Source of the DNA: Clostridiales bacterium
Lineage (GTDB): Bacteria > Bacillota > Clostridia > Oscillospirales > CAG-272
Length of the DNA stretch: 56,685 nt
Assembly (NCBI GenBank): GCA_012800735.1
Contig: JAAZIU010000017.1
Span: forward strand, 1 to 56,685
Reading direction: 5' to 3'
The position numbers were made by a program, and so were the translations under genes. The stretch's first letter is position 1. Each line of letters opens with the position of its first letter. Shown here in pieces: positions 8,402 through 15,281 of the stretch. The notes under the pieces were generated by a model. The model had not been told where the DNA came from and made no database searches. It saw only the letters and a program-made list of their open reading frames with translations.

Positions 8402-9199
8402 ATGTCTAAAGATAAGCAGAAGGTTGACCCGGAGGATTTCGAGTCGGCCAAGGAATATGAGGCGAAGTTCGGGAAGCGCGAGTTTGACCCGTATGCGGCG
8501 AAGCCGAAGAAGCCGCTTGCGGCGAGGATTTTCGGCTGGCTTGTGGTCGGGCTGATAGCTTTCGTTTATCTGTTCTGGATAGGGCGGATTATTCTGGCGG
8601 AAGACCCGAAAGAAGTCACCCGATTCATCTGGACGGAAGAGCGGGCGGCGGCTTACGCGGCCGACCCGGAGGGCTATCCGGCGATGGTGGTAAAGCAGCC
8701 GACAGACGACCTTATCGACCCGGACGGCCGGATCAAAGTCTCGGCGGAGTTTGTCGACACAAAGCACGGCACCTTCCAGATAACCGCAAGATGGAACACC
8801 GCCACCGCGCGCAAAGCCGCCGAATCGGCGGCCGACGAGGGATACGGAGACGGAAGTTTGCCGCAGGGCGAGCCGTATGTCTTCGCGCTTGTCGATGGGG
8901 ACGGCAATATGTTTAAAGACTATGTCTGGACGGCGTTTAGCCGCGGCAGGTATAATTACCGGCAGCTCATCTTTTACGGCGTGGATTTTTCGCAGGCTTA
9001 TGACGACGAGGGCAACCCCAAAACGCGCAGCTATTCGCTTGAGACATATTACGCCGCCGGAGGGCCGGTGAAAATCGACTCGCCGGATTCGTCGCTCCGC
9101 GTTTGGAGTTCGGCGGCGCTGTCGGAAGAAGCGGATATCGGCAAGCCTACCGAACCGCCGCAGATGAATCCGGCTCCGAGCTACCTGACTACCCCGTGA
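8402..9199 (+). CDS. Unrecognised single-pass membrane protein
   Basis: 265 residues: a charged cytoplasmic N-terminus (MSKDKQKVDPEDFESAKEYE), one membrane helix at about residues 40-62 (GWLVVGLIAFVYLFWIGRII), then a soluble domain and a proline-rich end. AAGGAG precedes the ATG. I recognise no family. It is flanked on both sides by palindromic repeats. The end of the reading frame contains CTGACTACCCCG immediately before a second copy that includes the stop. Confidence 0.65.
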   Translation: MSKDKQKVDPEDFESAKEYEAKFGKREFDPYAAKPKKPLAARIFGWLVVGLIAFVYLFWIGRIILAEDPKEVTRFIWTEERAAAYAADPEGYPAMVVKQPTDDLIDPDGRIKVSAEFVDTKHGTFQITARWNTATARKAAESAADEGYGDGSLPQGEPYVFALVDGDGNMFKDYVWTAFSRGRYNYRQLIFYGVDFSQAYDDEGNPKTRSYSLETYYAAGGPVKIDSPDSSLRVWSSAALSEEADIGKPTEPPQMNPAPSYLTTP

Positions 9200-9380
9200 C
9201 TACCCCGCGGGACGCGGGGTAGTCGAGAGTTTCGGCAAAGCCGAAACTCTCCGCTCCGAGGTTCAGTCATTATTTATGTTTTTTCTGATTGAAGATGAAT
9301 AACCGCTCTGCGGTTATTCTGCGAGTTTTGACAGAGTCAAAACATCGTGTTTCGCAAGAGGAGAAATCAATTAATTGAAA
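9198..9380 (+). repeat. Modular palindromic element starting inside the stop codon
   Basis: P1 GACTACCCCGC / GCGGGGTAGTC (9198-9224) begins at the G of the TGA stop. P2 has GAGA/TCTC ends (9225-9251). The linker follows, then a second unit with P1 GAATAACCGC-type arms and a variant P2/P3. The P1 left arm TGACTACCCCG occurs twice in a row at 9187-9207. Confidence 0.85.
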
Positions 9381-9450
9381 TCGGCGTTGAAATTGCGGGG
9401 AACTATTTATATAAAAAAACAAATTACGCCTTATTCGGGAGGAACTCAAA

Positions 9451-10518
9451 ATGAAACACATGCGACGCGCGTTTTCCTTTATTTTGTTCCTTGTCATTCT
9501 CTTTGCTGCCGGCTGCGGCGGCTCCGAGACTTTGCCGGACGACCCGTTTTACGGGAATCTGACAAACGCTTCCAAGGTCTTTCGGGACTCTGAGTATCTC
9601 TATTTCGCAAATCCTTACGACGATTTTAAGCTCTACCGCTATGACTCTAAAACCGATACGCCGGAAAATATCGGCGGGGAGACCGGCGGGGTGATGTACA
9701 TCTTCGGCTACGACGGCTATATCTACTTCTCCGCGAGGGTCGGCGACGCCGAGAGCGCCTACAATGTCTACCGCACCAAAGGAGAGGGCGCGCCGGAGAC
9801 GGTGCTTGAAAACGCGGTGGCTGTGTTCGCCGCCGACGGGCAGCTCATTTACCGCGATTTTATCGATCCGTTTGAATACGACATATTCAGATACGATTTT
9901 TCGACCAAAGAATCGGTGAAGCTCTTTGATCGCGAGCTTTCGGTTGACGAATCCAATCTTTGTTATGCCGACGGCCGTCTTTACTTTTCCGGCGGCGCTT
10001 ACGCCGTGGGAGAGAACAAGATATATGTTATCGACGATCTTAAAAGCGGCGCTTACAGAGCGATAAACGAACAGCCCTTTAAAACCGCGATAAACTGTCT
10101 TCAGTACAGGGGCGGGTCTCTGTATTTTTACAGAGATTTTGACGAGAGCGCGATCGTACGGTACGATATCGCGAAAGGCGAGTTTGAGACAGTATTCGTT
10201 ATGAAAGACGGCGATTTCGATTTCTACGGACTTATCGTCAACAACGATTACATTTACTTCTCCGGTCGTCAGAACAGCGCGGAAGTTGAGGGCGAGGAGT
10301 ATGTTGAGGGCAGCTTTGTCTACGACCTTGAGACCAAAGACTTAAGAAAGTTACCTGAGCCGCTCGGCCCGGGATGCTTTGTCGTCAACGATTTTATCTA
10401 CAACCTGCGCGGGCCGTCCTACGGTCAAGACGAGTACGCGTTAAAGATTTTCGATACCGCCGACGGCAGCGATATAAGCTCGCTGTTCCCGACGCTTACC
10501 GAACAACCGGCCGGCTAA
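9451..10518 (+). CDS. DUF5050-like lipoprotein (beta-propeller-type repeats)
   Basis: 355 residues. The lipoprotein signal ends at lipobox AAGC (Cys26). The body is built of repeats carrying YLYFANP, YIYFSAR, RLYFSGG, SLYFYRD and YIYFSGR motifs spaced ~45 residues apart. This is typical of DUF5050 and prolow-density-receptor-like propeller lipoproteins of Clostridia. It is attached outside the membrane; role unknown. GGAGGA precedes the ATG. Confidence 0.75.
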   Translation: MKHMRRAFSFILFLVILFAAGCGGSETLPDDPFYGNLTNASKVFRDSEYLYFANPYDDFKLYRYDSKTDTPENIGGETGGVMYIFGYDGYIYFSARVGDAESAYNVYRTKGEGAPETVLENAVAVFAADGQLIYRDFIDPFEYDIFRYDFSTKESVKLFDRELSVDESNLCYADGRLYFSGGAYAVGENKIYVIDDLKSGAYRAINEQPFKTAINCLQYRGGSLYFYRDFDESAIVRYDIAKGEFETVFVMKDGDFDFYGLIVNNDYIYFSGRQNSAEVEGEEYVEGSFVYDLETKDLRKLPEPLGPGCFVVNDFIYNLRGPSYGQDEYALKIFDTADGSDISSLFPTLTEQPAG

Positions 10519-10552
10519 AATCTGCGAAGCACGCATATAAAACCGTATAAAT

Positions 10553-10728
10553 GAATAGCGCTTGCAGCGCTATTCGAGAGTTTTTCTTTCAGAAAAACAT
10601 CTCCGCACCAAAGCAAAGTCATTATCGGCGTTTTTTCTATATGAATTGAATAGCGCGATGCGCTATTCTGCGAGTTTTGCCTTCGGCAAAACATCGTGTT
10701 TCGCAAGAGCCGAAACCAATTTAATGAA
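10553..10728 (+). repeat. Modular palindromic element, two units
   Basis: P1 GAATAGCGC / GCGCTATTC (10553-10575), P2 of the TTTTTCTTTCAGAAAAA type, linker (CAAAGTCATTA), then a second P1 GAATAGCGC / GCGCTATTC and P2/P3 remnants. Confidence 0.8.
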
Positions 10729-10796
10729 TTTGTCGGTTATATCTTTTAGAAACCGTCTAAAATAAGAAACCTAAAGTCTTTTGGAAAAAGGGGTTT

Positions 10797-10834
10797 GGGG
10801 AAAAAACCTTTTCTTCAGAAAAGGTTTTTTCCCC
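10797..10834 (+). repeat. Second repeat family: perfect 18-bp hairpin before a start codon
   Basis: GGGGAAAAAACCTTTTCT (10797-10814) pairs perfectly with AGAAAAGGTTTTTTCCCC (10817-10834). It is preceded by a G-run box (AAAGGGGTTT) and ends 20 bases before the ATG at 10855. Confidence 0.75.
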
Positions 10835-10854
10835 AATAATTACAGAAAGATATT

Positions 10855-11559
10855 ATGATATTAAAACCACTTGAAACCACAGTCGCCTACCGTTGTCCCG
10901 AATGCGGGGGGATGGTGGTGTCGCCGGTGGGGGCTTTTGTCCTGACGGGCGATATGTTCCGGCTGAAGTGTCCCTGCGGCGGCTCTGCGCTTGAGATACA
11001 GCTCGGCAAAGACAAGGCGCGGCTGACAGTCCCCTGCGTTGTCTGCCCGCGCCCGCATTATTTTAATATGTCGCGTCAGCTTTTCTTTTCGCGGGACATC
11101 TTCACATTAGGCTGCACCTATACCTCCATCGACTGCGCTTTCATCGGGCGCGCCGACAAAGTGCGCGAGGCTTACGACGAAGCTACCCGCACCCTTGCCG
11201 ATATGATGGGCGTCGGCGCCGACGAGATCGACTTCTCCGACGAAGCCGCCCGCTCCGCTTACCATCCGGACGGCGATGAAGACGCCGACGGATTAAAAGA
11301 CGACGAGCCGCCGGATGACGAGCCGCTTTCGGCTTTCTTTGAAAGTACTATCCTGACCGCCGTCGCCGCCCTCCGCGACGAAGGCCGCGTAAGCTGCTGC
11401 TGCTCCAACGCGGCTTTGCAGGATCTTGATTTCGAATTTATCCGCGGCGGCGTCAACATCTTCTGCAAAACCTGCGGCGCGTCGAGAAAAGTCTACATCC
11501 CCTCGGAAAACGCCGCCGTGTCTTTCGCGATGGAGGCGGGGGAGCTGAGGTTGGAGTAA
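10855..11559 (+). CDS. Unrecognised protein with two zinc-ribbon-like modules
   Basis: 234 residues. An N-terminal CPECGG...CPCGG pair (residues ~14-42) and a C-terminal CKTCGA, with a CCC cluster ~25 residues before it, look like zinc ribbons at both ends. The middle is acidic (residues ~110-165). No signal peptide. I recognise no named family. The start has only a weak AGAAAG ribosome site. Confidence 0.6.
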   Translation: MILKPLETTVAYRCPECGGMVVSPVGAFVLTGDMFRLKCPCGGSALEIQLGKDKARLTVPCVVCPRPHYFNMSRQLFFSRDIFTLGCTYTSIDCAFIGRADKVREAYDEATRTLADMMGVGADEIDFSDEAARSAYHPDGDEDADGLKDDEPPDDEPLSAFFESTILTAVAALRDEGRVSCCCSNAALQDLDFEFIRGGVNIFCKTCGASRKVYIPSENAAVSFAMEAGELRLE

Positions 11560-11567
11560 TATATATT

Positions 11568-11610
11568 GGGGGACTTCGTCCCCCAGACCCCCTACAAGAA
11601 AACTTTTGAA
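11568..11610 (-). repeat. Second repeat family, inverted copy after a stop codon
   Basis: GGGGGAC-TTC-GTCCCCC (11568-11584), then AGACCCCCTACAAGAAAACT. This is the reverse complement of the layout at 44465-44518. Confidence 0.7.
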
Positions 11611-11957
11611 CTATGACTTATCTTGGAACGGAGACGTTTTTCCGAAGGAAAAACTCTCAGAATAACCGCAGAGCGGTTATTCATGACTTCTTCAAAACTT
11701 TTGGGACAAATAGCTTGGAATCGTTAGCTTTTAAAAATAATGACTGAACCGTCCGGCGGCGAGTTTCGCAAAGCGAAACTCGCGAATAATCGCTCCGCGG
11801 TTATTCATTTCTATATAACTTTTGGGACTTATTTTAGATTAATTGATTTTGCGAAGCAAAATCGACCATATAAAAAACACCGATAATGACTTTGCTTTGG
11901 TGCGGAGACGTTTTTCCGAAGGAGAAACTCTCGAATACCGCCTCCGGCGGTATTCAT
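11610..11957 (-). repeat. Three modular palindromic elements in reverse orientation
   Basis: Units at about 11612-11690, 11736-11806 and 11838-11957 are separated by a recurring AACTTTTGGGAC-type spacer (11694, 11818, 11958). P1 arms are GAATAACCGC-type twice and GAATACCGCC-type once. They fill the region between the zinc-ribbon gene and thiI. Confidence 0.8.
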
Positions 11958-12011
11958 TTCAACATAACTTTTAGGACATAAAGAGAAAAAACAGGCTGCA
12001 AAGATTTACCA

Positions 12012-13214
12012 ATGAACGAACTTATTTTAGCAAAATACGGCGAGCTCATGCTTAAGGGGCTCAACAGACGAAGATTTGAAGACCAGCTGCTTCGGGATAT
12101 CCGATTCCGCGCCGAGCGGCACGGCGGCTGCGAGATAGAACACGCGCAGTCGGCGCTTACCGTTACGCCGAAAGAGGGCGCCGACGCAGACGGGCTTTTC
12201 GACGAACTTACCCGCGTTTTCGGGCTTGTCGGGGTCGGCCGCGCCGCCGTCTGCGAAAAAAATATGGAGTCGATACGCAAGACCGCGCGGGAATACATCC
12301 CCGGTCATCTTGAAGGCAAAAAGACTTTCAAGGTTGAGTCGAAGCGTTCCGACAAGAGCTTTCCGCTCAAGTCGCCGGAAATTTCCGCCGATATCGGCGG
12401 CGTTATCCTCGAAGAAACGGCGAAGCGGGGGCAGCGTATCAAGGTCGATGTAAACAACCCCGACGTTATCGTCCGAGTTGAAATCCGCGAAAGCCGCGCC
12501 TTTGTCTCGGCGGGGCAGCAGCGGGGGGCGGGCGGAATTCCGGCGGGCAGCTCCGGGCGCGGTATGGCGCTGCTTTCCGGCGGGATTGACTCGCCTGTCG
12601 CCGCTTACATGATGGCGCGGCGGGGGCTGGCGCTCGATGCGGTGCATTTCGAGAGCTTCCCTTATACCTCGGAGATGGCGCGGCGCAAGGTGCTTGAACT
12701 CGGTCGGCTGCTTTGCTTGTACTTGGGGCGGCTGCGGGTGCACGTTATTTCGGTGACGCAGATACAGCAGCAGCTTAAAGCCAACACGATTGAAGATTAC
12801 TTTACCATTCTTCTCCGCCGGTCGATGATGCGGCTTGCGGGACGGGCGGCAGAGCGCGCCGGCTGCCGCTGCCTTATTACCGGAGAGGCGCTGGGGCAGG
12901 TTGCGAGCCAGACGCTTGAGGCGCTGACGGTGACAAACGACGCCTCGCCGCTTCCGGTTTTCCGCCCGTGTATTGGTATGGATAAGGAAGAGATTATCAC
13001 AATCTCGCGGAAGATAGGCGCGTTCGAGACGTCGATTCTGCCGTATGAAGACTGCTGCACCGTCTTCACCCCCGCGCGGCCGAAGACGCGGCCGGAGCTT
13101 GCGAAAGTGCTGGAGCAGGAAGCGCTCTGGAACTTTCAGGCGCTGGAAGACGAGGCGATGGCGGGGATTGTTAGATATGATTTGACGGCGGATACGGTGG
13201 TGGAGGAACTTTGA
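12012..13214 (+). CDS. thiI: tRNA 4-thiouridine synthase ThiI
   Basis: 400 residues. An N-terminal ferredoxin-like/THUMP region (~1-165) and a PP-loop AANH domain with LLSGGIDSPVAAYMM (~180) match ThiI. It adenylates and thiolates U8 of tRNA and can feed thiazole synthesis. The C-terminal YEDCCTVF and FTPARPKTRP segment is typical. There is no rhodanese extension, as in most Firmicutes, so sulfur would come from a partner cysteine desulfurase, none of which is nearby. The last codons CTT-TGA are duplicated in the following repeat. Confidence 0.93.
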   Translation: MNELILAKYGELMLKGLNRRRFEDQLLRDIRFRAERHGGCEIEHAQSALTVTPKEGADADGLFDELTRVFGLVGVGRAAVCEKNMESIRKTAREYIPGHLEGKKTFKVESKRSDKSFPLKSPEISADIGGVILEETAKRGQRIKVDVNNPDVIVRVEIRESRAFVSAGQQRGAGGIPAGSSGRGMALLSGGIDSPVAAYMMARRGLALDAVHFESFPYTSEMARRKVLELGRLLCLYLGRLRVHVISVTQIQQQLKANTIEDYFTILLRRSMMRLAGRAAERAGCRCLITGEALGQVASQTLEALTVTNDASPLPVFRPCIGMDKEEIITISRKIGAFETSILPYEDCCTVFTPARPKTRPELAKVLEQEALWNFQALEDEAMAGIVRYDLTADTVVEEL

Positions 13215-13320
13215 ATAATGTCGGAGCTTTGAATAATGTCGGTGCTCCCGCGCCGACATTATTCGAGAGTTTCGGCTTTGCCGAAACTCTCAGTACCAAA
13301 GTAAAGTCATTATTTGTGTT
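13213..13320 (+). repeat. Modular palindromic element with duplicated left arm
   Basis: P1 GAATAATGTCGG / CCGACATTATTC (13231-13264) is preceded by a direct copy of CTTTGAATAATGTCGG that includes the thiI stop codon. P2 GAGAGTTTCGGC / GCCGAAACTCTC and the linker follow. Confidence 0.8.
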
Positions 13321-13343
13321 ACTCTTGCTCTTGGATACAAAAA

Positions 13344-13390
13344 CATCTCCCGCCCCATCCTTTACGGACAGAAGCGGGAGATGATTTTTT
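13344..13390 (+). terminator. Intrinsic terminator downstream of thiI
   Basis: CATCTCCCGC (13344-13353) pairs with GCGGGAGATG (13374-13383), followed by ATTTTTT. The palindromic element lies between the stop codon and this terminator. Confidence 0.8.
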
Positions 13391-13421
13391 GGTGAAAGCA
13401 AATTTACAGGCTCTGAACCAA

Positions 13422-13691
13422 TTACTTATTATATATATCTTTTCGATGTCCGACGGCAATGACAAGAATCACCAGCTTTGAGTCGGTTATTTCGGCAATT
13501 ATACGATAATCGCCTATTCTGTACCTCCATTGCCCGCTCCGATTTGCGGTGAGGGCTTTGCCGTGAAGGCGCGGGTTTTCGCAGTCTTCAAGGTTCTTTT
13601 TTACCCAGCCTATGATAAAAGCGGCGGTGTGCTTATCAAGCTTTTTTAATTCGCGCAGCGCTCTTTCGGTGAATTCGACGCGAAAACTCAT
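13422..13691 (-). CDS. RelE/ParE-type toxin
   Basis: 89 residues with the RelE-superfamily layout: an N-terminal helix pair (LRELKKLDKHTAAFIIGWVK), then NRSGQWRYRIGDYRIIAE and VIAVGHRKDIY. Such toxins cleave mRNA on the ribosome or poison gyrase. The conserved Arg/Tyr/His positions look kept, so it may be active. Its start overlaps the antitoxin stop by four bases (ATGA), giving translational coupling. Confidence 0.85.
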   Translation of the reverse strand: MSFRVEFTERALRELKKLDKHTAAFIIGWVKKNLEDCENPRLHGKALTANRSGQWRYRIGDYRIIAEITDSKLVILVIAVGHRKDIYNK

Positions 13692-13909
13692 ACAAGACCA
13701 AGCTCTTTTTCAACTTCATCGAGCGAATAGGTTTTCGGGTTATCCAGATATTCTTTCATCGCTTCTTCGTATTCGGCAATGTCGTATTCTTCTTCGATGC
13801 GCTCAAGCAGCGTTTGGCGGACAAGGTCAGATATTGTTATCTTATTCATTTCCGCATATTTGCGTATCAGAGCCGAATCTGATTCGCTTAATCTGATTGA
13901 AATAGTCAT
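13688..13909 (-). CDS. RelB-like antitoxin (ribbon-helix-helix)
   Basis: 73 residues. The N-terminal MTISIRLSESDSALIRKYAE, followed by ISDLVRQTLLERIE, is a ribbon-helix-helix DNA-binding fold. The acidic C-terminus (EYLDNPKTYSLDEVEKEL) should wrap the toxin. AAGGAGG lies just upstream of the ATG. It probably represses its own promoter through the palindrome at 13925. Confidence 0.85.
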   Translation of the reverse strand: MTISIRLSESDSALIRKYAEMNKITISDLVRQTLLERIEEEYDIAEYEEAMKEYLDNPKTYSLDEVEKELGLV

Positions 13910-13924
13910 ATTGCAAACCTCCTT

Positions 13925-13941
13925 GTAATACTGTGTATTAC
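13925..13941. promoter_or_regulatory. Palindromic operator of the toxin-antitoxin pair
   Basis: GTAATAC-TGT-GTATTAC is a perfect 7-bp inverted repeat between the -10 box and the ribosome site of the antitoxin. This is the expected place for RelB autorepression. Confidence 0.65.
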
Positions 13942-13951
13942 ACTATGATAT

Positions 13952-13980
13952 ATTATAATACATTTCCGGCGATTTGTCAA
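13952..13980 (-). promoter_or_regulatory. Consensus promoter of the toxin-antitoxin pair
   Basis: On the minus strand, TTGACA (13980-13975) and TATAAT (13957-13952) have a 17-base spacer. Confidence 0.85.
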
Positions 13981-14001
13981 GCGGAAAATCAAAAAAATTC
14001 C

Positions 14002-14037
14002 AAAAAATAAAGGCGCCTCTTTCAAAAGGCACCTTTT
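14002..14037 (-). terminator. Terminator downstream of the AIM24 gene
   Basis: AAAGGCGCCT (14009-14018) pairs with AGGCACCTTT (14027-14036) with one mismatch. On the minus strand an ATTTTTT tract follows. A TTTTC on the other side may also stop plus-strand reading. Confidence 0.65.
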
Positions 14038-14039
14038 CA

Positions 14040-14252
14040 AACAAATTGATTTTGCGCAGCAATATCTATGTCAGAAAAAACACAAATAAAGACTCAACAT
14101 TGGGACTGCGAATATCGCCTCCGGCGGTATTCAATTAATCTTGTTTTGCTGAAGGCAAAACATTCCACAGAGAAAACATAAGTAATGACTTAACCTTGGG
14201 ACGGCGAGTTTCGCAACGCGAAACTCGCAGACTAACTCGCGAAGCGAGTTAG
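14040..14252 (-). repeat. Two modular palindromic elements in the AIM24 3' region
   Basis: P3 at ~14047, linker, P1 GAATACCGCC type (~14109-14131), then a second P3 (CTGAAGG loop), linker, P2 GCGAG-type and P1 GACTAACTCGC / GCGAGTTAGTC (14232-14254). The last overlaps the TGA stop of the AIM24 gene. Confidence 0.8.
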
Positions 14253-15011
14253 TCAACCGACCGGAGAGATTAATACCCGTCCCGTGCCTCTGTAAACGTT
14301 TACCAATCCTTCGCCGGAAGCGGCTGAGCCGACCAGCGTCTTGGTGGTGCGCTCTACCGTAAACTCAAGCGAGCCGGACCAGGCGATCGCCATGTTGCCG
14401 TCGATTTTGAGCACGTCGTTGTCGAGTTCGACCACAAACAGCTCCTCCGCCGGAACGCGGCTTTCCAGAACCGCAATACCGCTGCCTTTGAGAATCGAGT
14501 TGAAGAGTCCCTCGTTGCCGAGCACCGCGGAGGAGATATTTGAACGGGCGATAACGCCCAGTTCAACGGTGCTGTCGCAGGCGAGGAAGAGTCCGTCGTC
14601 GATGACCATGCCGCCCATCCAGTCCTCGACTTTCTCGAAGAGGATATACTTGTAAGTCGGCTCCATAACAAGAAGTCCGTATCCGGTATAGACCGGCTTG
14701 ATCGCCGATTCGCCGGTAACTCTGCTGCCGATGAATTTCTTCATGAGATCGCCGGCGCCTTTTACGTTGGTGGCGGCGCTGACCTGGCCTACCATCATCT
14801 GCATCGCGCCTGCCTGGAGGGTGACGGCGTTTCCGTTGAGGGAGGCTACGACCTGACGCTTGCGAAGGTTCATCTGCGCCGCGAAATATTGGCTTGTCGC
14901 GGTGTCGTGGGTAACCGAGTAGTCCTTGGTAAACTCAACAACGCTGAAACAGCCGTTCTGATTCACCACATTGTGCGAGCCTGCCTGTGACAGAATATTC
15001 GCTGTGAACAT
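14253..15011 (-). CDS. AIM24 family protein
   Basis: 252 residues, beginning MFTANILSQAGSHNVVNQNG, with a long beta-rich body (VTLQAGAMQMMVGQV, GLLVMEPTYKYILFE, LFVVELDNDVLKIDG). It matches the AIM24/TIGR00266-like family, a double beta-sandwich found across bacteria and in yeast mitochondria; its biochemical role is not settled. No signal peptide or membrane helix. AGGAG precedes the ATG. Confidence 0.8.
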   Translation of the reverse strand: MFTANILSQAGSHNVVNQNGCFSVVEFTKDYSVTHDTATSQYFAAQMNLRKRQVVASLNGNAVTLQAGAMQMMVGQVSAATNVKGAGDLMKKFIGSRVTGESAIKPVYTGYGLLVMEPTYKYILFEKVEDWMGGMVIDDGLFLACDSTVELGVIARSNISSAVLGNEGLFNSILKGSGIAVLESRVPAEELFVVELDNDVLKIDGNMAIAWSGSLEFTVERTTKTLVGSAASGEGLVNVYRGTGRVLISPVG

Positions 15012-15064
15012 AATAAATTTCTCCTGTTTTAAAAAAGATTTTATTTCAACGCAGCATAGGAATA

Positions 15065-15277
15065 CCTGCGTTCTTTCGGAAATAAATTTATTTTATCATA
15101 AAATACCAATAAAGACTTTACTTTGGTGCGGAGATGTTTTGGCTTCGCCAAAACTCTCGACTTGCGCCGTAAGGTGCAAGTCAGGTCAGGGGCGAACGAT
15201 ATTTCACCGAAAGCAAAACTCTCGAATAGCGCTCCGCGCTATTCAAAACTCGCGAATCCCCCGCTTCGCGGGGGATT
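15065..15277 (-). repeat. Modular palindromic elements in the 3' region of the large surface protein gene
   Basis: P1 modules of three types: GACTTGCGCC / GGTGCAAGTC, GAATAGCGC / GCGCTATTC, and GAATCCCCCGC / GCGGGGGATTC (to 15277). P2 modules and a linker (AAAGACTTTACTTTGG) are interspersed. The closest P1 ends a few bases from the stop codon. Confidence 0.75.
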
Positions 15278-15281
15278 CAAC

